Positions 1 to 5,339 of a stretch of 32,018 nt of DNA are shown piece by piece. The notes beneath the pieces are model-generated. The model was not told where the DNA came from. It did no database searches and was given only the letters and a program-made list of their open reading frames with translations. The stretch lies in assembly GCA_035530135.1 (NCBI GenBank), contig DATKVJ010000130.1, positions 1 through 32,018 on the forward strand, written 5' to 3'. The position numbers and the translations under genes are program-made. The DNA is from CAIYYX01 sp035530135. Lineage in GTDB: Bacteria; Pseudomonadota; Gammaproteobacteria; Burkholderiales; Rhodocyclaceae. Position 1 is the stretch's first letter; the number at the start of each line of letters is the position of its first letter.

Positions 1-526
1 ACGTTCTTTCTCAAGTCCGCCAAGGGGCAGCGCAAAGGCCTGAGCCGTGCTCCGCGGTAAACGCGGCGGCAAGGCCACCAAGCGCGGGACGTCCCGGGAA
101 CAGGTTCCGGTGTTGATCGCCCGAGATCGCGCCGGCGCCACGGCGAACATCGCGCTCGATGCAACGACGGCCAAGGACATGGATGCGGCGCCCCGGCCGA
201 TCCTCCCGGACGATACCGTGTTGTGCACCGACGGCAGCAGCGCGCTGGCCACCGCTGCACGCCGTCTCGGCGTCGAGCATCACGCGGCTGACCTCTCCGT
301 CGGTGTGCGCGTCAATGGCGCCTGGCACCTCCAGAAGGGCAGCGCTTTCGCTCCCGGCTCGTGGCTGGCTGCGCCGCTTCAAAGGCGTGGCGACCCGCTA
401 CCTCGAGAATTACCTCGGCTGGTTCCGCGTGCTCGACCGGTCGCCCGGATTTATTCCGGAACCCGCGTCGCTCCTCGCATTGGCGGTCAGGGCATGAGCG
501 CATCATCAGCTAACTGGAAATGAGCC
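1..526 (+). mobile_element. Decayed IS1595-family (ISXO2-like) element, 3' part of transposase
   Basis: This is the C-terminal half of an IS1595-type transposase split over three reading frames. Frame 1 at the window edge reads TFFLKSAKGQRKGL, then stops at 58-60. Frame 2 continues from about 50 with KRGGKATKRGTSREQVPVL, VLCTDGSSALATAARRLGVE and VRVNGAWHLQ. Frame 3 from about 357 gives GWLRRFKGVATRYLENYLGW and ends at 497. At least two frameshifts (near 50 and near 340) make it a pseudogene. The 5' part lies outside the window. Its right boundary at 526 is set by comparison with the inverted copy at 4361-4604, because identity between the two stops after gaaatgagcc. The family call comes from recognised transposase motifs. 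No inverted-repeat pair or target duplication could be confirmed. Confidence 0.8.
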
Positions 527-662
527 TTGCTTATTCCTCATCTTGGAGCCCCAGCACTCTGTCAAAAAATTTTACGCTCAAGTTCTGAGTGATTCGAAAC
601 AGTAGAACATAGAGATTTTTAACAATCTGATAAATATACATTTTATTAAATTAATTGGCATT

Positions 663-678
663 TGGCATGTGCCATGCT
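663..678 (+). promoter_or_regulatory. Sigma-54 (-24/-12) promoter for the PEP-CTERM gene
   Basis: The sequence TGGCATGTGCCATGCT fits the GG-N10-GC rule exactly, with GG at 664-665 and GC at 676-677, and differs from the consensus TGGCACN5TTGCW at only two positions. Transcription would start near 689, about 55 bases before the ATG at 744. The heptamer TTGGCAT is directly repeated at 655-661 and 662-668. On the minus strand 620-632 reads TATCAGATTGTTA, which fits a degenerate IHF site in an AT-rich stretch. That arrangement is typical of activator-dependent sigma-54 promoters. PEP-CTERM genes are reported to be under RpoN and PrsK/PrsR control in floc-forming betaproteobacteria, which supports the call. 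Confidence 0.65.
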
Positions 679-743
679 TAATAAAGCTCGGAAGCGGAAT
701 TCAGTCGAATCGAGTTTTGAAGTTATTCTCTAAGGAGATAGAT

Positions 744-1622
744 ATGATCAGAAAATTATCAATAGCTGCTTTGGGACTGGCGTTTGCAGCGTCGGCGAAT
801 GCCGTATATATGCCGCCTGGGGGCCCGCTGGTGGTCAATTTCGCCAACTTGGAGCAGATCAGCTCAACGAATGCCATTGTTTCGCCGAGTGGAGCAAACG
901 AGGGAAACTGGGGCGTATTCAGAGTGAACACGATTTATCAAGGCGCGACCCCTATCCCCGCCAACCAGATGTTTTCCACGACAGGCTTGCCGATATTCAA
1001 CGACAGCGCCACGTCGCAGATATCGGGTATCTTCTGGGGCGCAACTGCCATTGCGCCACCTGCGTATTGTTCAACTTGCCTCGATTCAACCGGCGGCTAC
1101 CTGGATATGTGGTGGCAGGATCCGTCGGCGGGAGGGACATTGGCGGATACAGGAACCGCGACCCCTGGGATGCGTCTGACGGACAACACGTTCACTAATT
1201 TCACCGATGGTACCTTCCTAGGCCGTTTGGCCTTTGCATCCGGGATCGATCCGCTGAGTGCTAACGTGTTTATCCGTGGAAGCCTTGTTCCGACCTCATC
1301 GGGGGGAGTTGGATCAGCAGACTCCTTTGGCAACGTTGTCGATGTCAATGGTGACGGCGTGATCGACTCCGCTGATGGTGCCTGGGCAACCCTTCTGAAT
1401 GAGGATTTCTTCAACACCACTTTCGGGACAAGAGATATCAGGCTGTCGAACGTATATACCTTGCCGCAGACGACTTGGGACGGCGCCGCTGGCACGAACA
1501 TTTTCGGAGCGAACAGCTTCGACCCGATCCGGGCCTACGCCGTGCCCGAACCCGGTTCCCTTGCGCTGCTCGGAATCTCGCTGCTCGGCCTTGCAGGCCT
1601 GCGCAGGAAGAATCGGTCATAG
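744..1622 (+). CDS. PEP-CTERM sorting domain protein
   Basis: This encodes a predicted exported protein of 292 residues. The ATG at 744 is chosen over upstream starts because AAGGAG (732-737) sits just before it and the residues that follow form a signal peptide ending near ASANA (about residue 20). The C-terminus is a textbook PEP-CTERM tag: VPEPGSLALLG (about residues 267-277), a short hydrophobic helix, then the basic tail LRRKNRS. Such tags are processed by an exosortase/EpsH system, and the proteins are exported with exopolysaccharide in biofilm or floc-forming bacteria. A DVNGDGVIDSAD loop at about residues 200-211 resembles a calcium-binding EF-hand/dockerin loop. The rest matches no domain I recognise. 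The gene stands alone with its own sigma-54 promoter and terminator, and no exosortase is encoded in the window. Confidence 0.88.
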   Translation: MIRKLSIAALGLAFAASANAVYMPPGGPLVVNFANLEQISSTNAIVSPSGANEGNWGVFRVNTIYQGATPIPANQMFSTTGLPIFNDSATSQISGIFWGATAIAPPAYCSTCLDSTGGYLDMWWQDPSAGGTLADTGTATPGMRLTDNTFTNFTDGTFLGRLAFASGIDPLSANVFIRGSLVPTSSGGVGSADSFGNVVDVNGDGVIDSADGAWATLLNEDFFNTTFGTRDIRLSNVYTLPQTTWDGAAGTNIFGANSFDPIRAYAVPEPGSLALLGISLLGLAGLRRKNRS

Positions 1623-1677
1623 AGTACGCTCTTCCCAAAGGACCCTTCCCGGGTTTAATGAGGGGGCACCTTGATTC

Positions 1678-1715
1678 AGCCCCGCAAGCGTAAGCTTACG
1701 GGGCTGTTTCTTTTT
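1678..1715 (+). terminator. Intrinsic terminator of the PEP-CTERM gene
   Basis: AGCCCCG (1678-1684) pairs with CGGGGCT (1699-1705). An inner AAGC/GCTT stem, one mismatch and a GTAA loop complete the hairpin, and a T-rich tract (tttctttttc) follows. It lies 56 bases after the PEP-CTERM stop codon. The left end of the IS3 element begins almost immediately after the T tract. Confidence 0.85.
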
Positions 1716-1808
1716 CGGATAAGAAGTGGCCCGGCAAAATAGGACTGGTCGATAAGTGTAGAACCTGCTCTTATGGGCGCGTGAAGCGCCCGCGAACGGA
1801 GAGCAGAG

Positions 1809-2111
1809 ATGAGAAGACCCAGAAGGAATCATACGGCGGCATTCAAGGCAAAAGTGGCGGTAGCCGCGCTGAAAGGAGACAAGACCTTGGCCGAGCTGGC
1901 TGAGAAGTTCGACCTCCATACAAACCAGATCACGCAGTGGCGAGCGCAGCTTCTGGAAGGCGCCACCGACGTATTTCTGACGCCAGCAGAGAAGCGGGAC
2001 ACGGGACCGAGCACGAAAGACATGCAAGCCAAAATCGGCCAGCAGGCCTTGGAGATTGATTTTTTGGCCGGCGCGCTCGGTCGCATCGGCGATGCGAGCG
2101 CAAAGAAATGA
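1809..2111 (+). CDS. IS3-family transposase OrfA (helix-turn-helix subunit)
   Basis: This 100-residue protein has the classic IS3 OrfA opening (RRNHTAAFKAKVAVAALKGD), then the HTH segment TLAELAEKFDLHTNQITQWR (about residues 27-46) and a C-terminal heptad-like region (MQAKIGQQALEIDFLAGAL) that normally mediates dimerisation. It provides sequence-specific binding to the IS ends. In active IS3 elements a -1 frameshift joins OrfA to OrfB. Here the stop codon overlaps the orfB ATG (ATGA at 2108-2111), and an A-rich stretch (gcaaagaaatga) lies at the junction. A small hairpin, GGGCGC/GCGCCC, lies at 1775-1791 in the leader. The ATG at 1809 follows the purine-rich stretch ggagagcagag. Confidence 0.9.
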   Translation: MRRPRRNHTAAFKAKVAVAALKGDKTLAELAEKFDLHTNQITQWRAQLLEGATDVFLTPAEKRDTGPSTKDMQAKIGQQALEIDFLAGALGRIGDASAKK

Positions 2112-2937
2112 TCGACGCCACCCATGAACTGCCGCTGATCCGCCAGGCCGAGCTGCTGGCGATCTCGCGCTCGAACCTTTATTACATGCCGCGCCCGACG
2201 TCCGAGGCTGACCTGGTGCTGATGCGTCGCATCGACGAGTTGCATTTGAACTACTCCTTCGCCGGCAGCCGGATGCTGCGCGACATGGTGGGGCTCGAAG
2301 GCGTCAAGGTCGGTCGCCAGCATGTGGCGACGCTGATGGCGAAGATGGGCATTACTGCGCTCTCGCGCCAGCGCAATACCAGCGCGCCGCACCCGGCGCA
2401 TCCGATCTACCCTTACCTGCTCAAGGGGCTGACCATCGACCGCCCCAACCAAGCCTGGGCGGCCGACATAACGTACATTCCCATGCGGCGGGGCTTTTTG
2501 TCTATCTGGTCGCCATCGTCGATTGGGCAACCCGCAAGGTGCTCTCGCATCGAGTGTCGATCAGCATGAGCACGGACTTCTGCGTCGAGGCGCTGGAAGA
2601 GGCGATCACCAAGTATGGCAGACCTGAGATCTTCAACACCGACCAGGGCAGCCAATTCACCAGCGCCGAATTCACCGACGTGCTCAAGACCAACGAGATC
2701 CGCATTAGCATGGATGGCAAGGGCCGTTGGATCGACAACATCTTTGTCGAGCGAAGCTGGAAGAGCGTCAAGTATGAGCACGTCTATCTCCACGCCTATG
2801 AGAATGTCGCCGAGGCCAAGCAGCAACTGGCGACGTACTTCACCTTCTACAACACCCGGCGCCCGCATTCGTCACTGAATCGTGTAACGCCGGACATGGC
2901 ATACTTCGGACAACAATTTATGTCAGAGGCAGCGTGA
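2108..2937 (+). pseudogene. IS3-family transposase OrfB (DDE integrase), frameshifted
   Basis: OrfB carries the catalytic rve-type DDE domain. The first part (2108 to about 2497) has an HTH_21-like region and the first aspartate in WAADITYIPM. The second part, in another frame and ending at 2937, has the second aspartate in FNTDQGSQFTS and the glutamate in FVERSWKSVKYE, ending with the usual YNTRRPHSSL block. The frame changes around 2494-2504 at a run of five T. Related transposases read RGFLYLVAI or RGFVYLVAI here, so the event is a net gain of two bases or loss of one. A -1 ribosomal slip on the T run could in principle rejoin the frames, but there is no full slippery heptamer, so I treat it as broken. 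Confidence 0.85.
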
Positions 2938-2946
2938 TGCGAATTT

Positions 2947-3008
2947 GGTTACCCACCGCGCCGCTCGCTTCTGGCCATAAAGGGCCAGCGGCGGCACCGT
3001 GGATAACC
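2947..3008. repeat. Long imperfect hairpin at the 3' end of the IS3 element
   Basis: Nested inverted segments are visible: GGTTACCCAC (2947-2956) against GTGGATAACC (2999-3008), GC-rich middle arms, and a perfect inner stem CTGGCC (2971-2976) with GGCCAG (2983-2988). It lies between the orfB stop and the right terminal repeat. It could stop transcription or read-through at the element end, but it has no T tract. Confidence 0.55.
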
Positions 3009-3073
3009 GCAACCCGCAGGGGACACACTTAAGAAAACCAAAAATCTGCCCTAAGAAACCGAGCCACTTCTCA

Positions 3074-3425
3074 GGTCAATTCCGCTATATTTCATCTCGG
3101 CCTCCCGTTGGTTAAAGTTCGTTGGCAAACTCATTTTAACCCCGCCTCCACTACGGCGGCGGGAGGCCGGCAACGCATTCAAATCTCTGCGGTGTTCGCC
3201 CCACCCATTTCGCCAAGGCTGAGCACCGAGCGATAGATACTTCGGTGACGCCTTGCGGGACAGCTTGGCGCTTCTGTCGACTTTTCAGCAACATCTGAGC
3301 CTGCATTTTCCGCCTTGATAGCTTCTAATTTTGCGCAGACTATGGGCATACTACTTTGTCGAGATGTGCTAATGTCTCGTGCGCGCTGACAGATACTTTT
3401 GCTAATTTCGTTTAGGAGTTCGAGA
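3074..3425. other. Intergenic stretch with a compound inverted repeat and a doubtful minus-strand ORF
   Basis: No convincing gene lies in this stretch. It contains nested inverted repeats: GGCCTCCCG (3099-3107) with CGGGAGGCC (3160-3168), and inside them GGTTAAA (3110-3116) with TTTAACC (3135-3141). A minus-strand open frame (3445 down to 3179, 88 codons from a TTG) exists, with the segment PIVCAKLEAIKAENAGSD. It has no clear ribosome-binding site, no recognised domain, and it overlaps the start of the gene at 3426, so I do not call it a gene. Confidence 0.5.
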
Positions 3426-3731
3426 GTGGAAAAAGTACAGGACAAAAGGTCGGACGAATGGGCGAAAATGAGGCGTCAGGGGCTTCCACGATACCTTGTA
3501 CTTCACGGGGCTTTCCCTTGGGGTCTTCTGCCAGGCTTTTTTTCCTTTCTTACATTATCATTCCTGTTTAAATTCGAGATATTTTCTGTAAATGGTTTTT
3601 TCCGGCTATTGTCTTGCATATTATTTTTCTCATATTGCGGTATGTATTTTGCATGGCATAGATGGCAGGCCGAGAAAACGATATGGGAATCACACATTGA
3701 TTCAATGCGAGGGAATTCTTCCGATGGATGA
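3426..3731 (+). CDS. Small two-helix inner-membrane protein, function unknown
   Basis: This 101-residue protein starts at a GTG chosen because AGGAG (3414-3418) lies seven bases upstream. The N-terminus is charged and soluble (EKVQDKRSDEWAKMRRQGLP). Two hydrophobic segments follow, roughly residues 26-47 (HGAFPWGLLPGFFSFLTLSF) and 54-73 (FRLLSCILFFSYCGMYFAWH). A charged tail with WQAEKTIWESH ends the protein. The pattern of a W/R-rich start, a G-WG-P turn and two helices resembles small uncharacterised membrane proteins common in proteobacteria. No enzymatic motif is visible. The gene is AT-rich compared with the flagellar region, lies inside the IS-bracketed island, and converges on the ribbon-helix-helix gene. 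It is likely real, but its role is unknown. Confidence 0.6.
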   Translation: MEKVQDKRSDEWAKMRRQGLPRYLVLHGAFPWGLLPGFFSFLTLSFLFKFEIFSVNGFFRLLSCILFFSYCGMYFAWHRWQAEKTIWESHIDSMRGNSSDG

Positions 3732-3813
3732 AATTATTCCGCTTGGCTGTTTTGTCTCCGAGCGGGTCGCTATTGTCGACTGCATTCGGAACAACTCTAG
3801 TAATGATGTCAAA

Positions 3814-4092
3814 TCACAGATTCTTCTCAACCAATTCTTCGATCAACTCTCCGATAGTGGTTCGCCGCTTTGCGGCTGCAATCTTTAGCTTTATATGCAA
3901 ATCCGAGCGGATATTGGCAGTCATCCGCACGTCGCCAGTTGGCACTTTCCCGGAAGGTCCGCTACCAACGGTATCGGTGACTGTTTTCAGAGCCCTTGTC
4001 GGCCTTTTGGTTTTCTGCAGACTTGCTTGTGTGGCTTGTACACCATTCGAAGCTGCGGTGAGGCTAGGTTTCCGGGTGCGGGCTTTTCTCAT
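3814..4092 (-). CDS. Ribbon-helix-helix DNA-binding protein with basic N-terminal tail (ParG/CopG-like)
   Basis: This 92-residue protein has an ATG at 4092 preceded by GAGGT seven bases upstream. Residues about 56-92 (VRMTANIRSDLHIKLKIAAA, then RRTTIGELIEELVEKNL) have the ribbon-helix-helix pattern: a short beta strand, helix A, a turn, and helix B ending at the C-terminus. The first 55 residues are Lys/Arg/Thr/Ser-rich and probably disordered, a layout like plasmid partition protein ParG and some CopG/Arc-type repressors. Such proteins bind short inverted or direct repeats as dimers and often regulate their own gene. No ParA partner or toxin gene is adjacent, since the convergent neighbour at 3426-3731 is a membrane protein. 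It is probably a regulator or orphan left by a mobile or plasmid-derived segment. Confidence 0.7.
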   Translation of the reverse strand: MRKARTRKPSLTAASNGVQATQASLQKTKRPTRALKTVTDTVGSGPSGKVPTGDVRMTANIRSDLHIKLKIAAAKRRTTIGELIEELVEKNL

Positions 4093-4208
4093 TTCTTTAC
4101 CTCGCGAACTCGATTCGCAATATTCTCTCGTTTGCTAGCCCAAGATCATCATTTCTTGCTCACCAAAGCGGAAGAGTCCCTGCCTAAGTAAGGAGCCATT
4201 CGAACAAG

Positions 4209-4229
4209 TATCGTACTCGTCTTACGATA
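4209..4229. promoter_or_regulatory. Perfect inverted repeat, possible operator
   Basis: TATCGTA (4209-4215) and TACGATA (4223-4229) are exact inverted copies separated by seven bases, about 120 bases upstream of the ribbon-helix-helix gene on the minus strand. The position suits an operator for autoregulation, but no matching -35/-10 pair is convincing. A second perfect inverted repeat, TAAACGC/GCGTTTA (4337-4343 and 4349-4355), lies next to the IS1595 end. Confidence 0.35.
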
Positions 4230-4360
4230 TTGGGTTGATTAGCATGAAATATGCCATCGTTATTACGCTATGCCGTTACAAGTGCTTATAAGATAATGCT
4301 GCTGAGTCAGGTTATGCGAATGTAAGTTTCCTCGACTAAACGCCGATAGCGTTTATCCTT

Positions 4361-4604
4361 GGCTCATTTCCAGTTAGCTGATGATGCGCTCATGCCCTGA
4401 CCGCCAATGCGAGGAGCGACGCGGGTTCCGGATTAAATCCGGGCGACCGGTCGAGCACGCGAAACCAGCCGAGGTAATTCTCGAGGTAGCGGGTCGCCAC
4501 GCCTCAGGCCTTTGCGCTGCCCCTTGGCGGACTTGAGAAAGAACGTTTCGTCGGCCTCGGCGATGCCGGAGAGCAGCTGCGCCTGCAGCGTCTTGGGCGC
4601 GGCC
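4361..4604 (-). mobile_element. Second decayed IS1595-family copy, inverted, internally deleted
   Basis: Read on the minus strand, the segment encodes LLSGIAEADETFFLKSAKGQ followed by RKGL, then jumps to the 3' end of the same transposase. Compared with the copy at 1-526 it lacks roughly the bases equivalent to 44-384. The junction (cctgag joined to gcgtggcgacc) shows at most a base or two of microhomology. It ends at 4361 with the same terminal bases as the first copy (gaaatgagcc on the minus strand). The 5' part of the transposase is missing beyond 4604, where the terminator of the next gene begins. It cannot make an active transposase. Confidence 0.8.
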
Positions 4605-4607
4605 AAA

Positions 4608-4639
4608 TGAAAGGGGTCGGCTTTCGCCGACCCCTTTCA
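4608..4639 (-). terminator. Intrinsic terminator of the C_GCAxxG_C_C gene
   Basis: A perfect 14-bp stem, TGAAAGGGGTCGGC (4608-4621) with GCCGACCCCTTTCA (4626-4639), has a four-base loop. It begins 40 bases after the stop codon of the minus-strand gene at 4680. The downstream side on the minus strand is only modestly T-rich (ttcattt). Confidence 0.7.
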
Positions 4640-4679
4640 GGATTGCACCAGTGCGGCGCTTCCGATTCATCGACCGGCC

Positions 4680-5162
4680 TCACAACATTTCGATCACCCA
4701 CCTGGTCACCGTTCCGGTCGCGTGGGCGCATTGCCGTCCGCGAGCGGCGTCGAAGGCCTGGTACTCCTCGGCGTTCCACATGTCGTAGGTTCGCCCGGTG
4801 AATTTTTCTTGCAACTGCTGGCAAGTCACACCGCCGAATTCCTGCCGGAACTTGTCGGCCAACTGCTTGGCTTTCTTGAAATTGTTGATGTAGCGACCGC
4901 GGTCGAGTTTGTCGCGGTCCCGGCCGTACCTGACGCTCAATGCCAGCAGCCCCCCCGTCAGGGCGCCGCAAGCGCCCTCCCCCATCAGTCCGCCACCCCC
5001 CGACAAGCCGTGACTGGCCTTGATTGTCTGGTCATCGACGATGCCGACGGTTTCCTGGATCGTGGCGAGAACGCACTGCGGGCAACAGCCGTAATCCAGC
5101 TCATAGCGCACGGCCTTGTCGTAGGCCTGCTCTCCCAACAACTGTTTCTGGTCATTTTCCAT
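4680..5162 (-). CDS. C_GCAxxG_C_C family redox-type protein
   Basis: This 160-residue cysteine-rich protein belongs to the C_GCAxxG_C_C family. Visible motifs are GCCPQC (Cys26, Cys27, Cys30), a glycine-rich GLSGGGGLMGEGACGALTGG with Cys65, VTCQQL with Cys114, and RQCAHATG with Cys145. The family is widespread in anaerobic and facultative bacteria and is thought to be redox or metal-related, but its reaction is not established. The ATG at 5162 is preferred over one at 5189 because GAGG lies six bases before it; the longer start has no ribosome-binding site and would add nine residues. The gene is divergent from a UbiE-like methyltransferase, and a 12-bp palindrome lies in its leader. A hairpin terminator follows. 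Confidence 0.85.
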   Translation of the reverse strand: MENDQKQLLGEQAYDKAVRYELDYGCCPQCVLATIQETVGIVDDQTIKASHGLSGGGGLMGEGACGALTGGLLALSVRYGRDRDKLDRGRYINNFKKAKQLADKFRQEFGGVTCQQLQEKFTGRTYDMWNAEEYQAFDAARGRQCAHATGTVTRWVIEML

Positions 5163-5173
5163 GGCGCGCCTCG

Positions 5174-5185
5174 CTAATATATTAG
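5174..5185. promoter_or_regulatory. 12-bp palindrome in the leader of the C_GCAxxG_C_C gene
   Basis: CTAATATATTAG is a perfect palindrome 11 bases upstream of the chosen ATG (5162, minus strand), just before the ribosome-binding site. A second AT palindrome, TATTAATA, lies at 5190-5197. Such sites between a promoter and a ribosome-binding site are plausible repressor operators. The AT-rich run could also simply hold the -10 element. Confidence 0.35.
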
Positions 5186-5270
5186 ACATTATTAATATAC
5201 CACTTTCGCCGTTGCTGGAGTCGCACAGGGTGCGCCGGTCTGATTCACGACGGTGCCATCGAAGGGTGTA

Positions 5271-5276
5271 TATAAT
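5271..5276 (+). promoter_or_regulatory. -10 element upstream of the UbiE-like gene
   Basis: An exact TATAAT hexamer lies 40 bases before the short leader ORF and 60 bases before the methyltransferase ATG. No good -35 box is present at 16-18 bases, so if used the promoter would need an activator or be weak. Confidence 0.35.
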
Positions 5277-5315
5277 CGAAAAAAATAAAACCATCGCTCC
5301 ACAAGGAGCTCACCG

Positions 5316-5339
5316 ATGACAGGAGGAACCCGCCCATGA
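5316..5339 (+). CDS. Possible 7-residue leader peptide coupled to the methyltransferase
   Basis: ATG at 5316 follows AAGGAG (5303-5308) at seven bases and encodes MTGGTRP. Its TGA overlaps the ATG of the next gene (ATGA at 5336-5339). The ribosome-binding site of the methyltransferase, AGGAGG at 5321-5326, lies inside this mini-ORF. It may couple translation or may be fortuitous, since it is very short. Confidence 0.35.
   Translation: MTGGTRP

Larger units (their letters stand above)
1720..3073 (+). mobile_element. IS3-family insertion sequence, about 1.35 kb
   Basis: Imperfect terminal inverted repeats bound the element: TAAGAAGTGGCCCGG at 1720-1734 and the complement of TGAGAAGTGGCTCGG at 3059-3073. 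They match at 13 of 15 positions, with weaker similarity continuing inward. Length and content (overlapping orfA and orfB with a DDE domain) are usual for IS3. The flanking triplets are GGA on the left and GGT on the right, so no exact target duplication is visible. Because orfB is frameshifted, the element is probably not autonomous. It landed just behind the terminator of the PEP-CTERM gene, inside the larger IS1595-bracketed island. Confidence 0.8.

Noticed and set aside
2108..2937. Programmed frameshift inside orfB
   Set aside because: IS3 elements frameshift between orfA and orfB, not within the DDE domain, and there is no complete slippery heptamer or downstream stem.
3099..3168. Possible integron attC site
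   Set aside because: A GTTAAA-like core and long dyads are present, but the required RYYYAAC/GTTRRRY ends and spacing are not, and there is no integrase.
3179..3445. Minus-strand open frame of 88 codons in the island
   Set aside because: TTG start, no ribosome-binding site, no recognised domain, and it overlaps the well-supported start of the gene at 3426.
3426..4092. Toxin-antitoxin pair (membrane protein plus RHH protein)
   Set aside because: The two genes are convergent and separated by about 80 bases. Toxin-antitoxin genes are normally co-directional and overlapping, and the membrane protein has no toxin signature.
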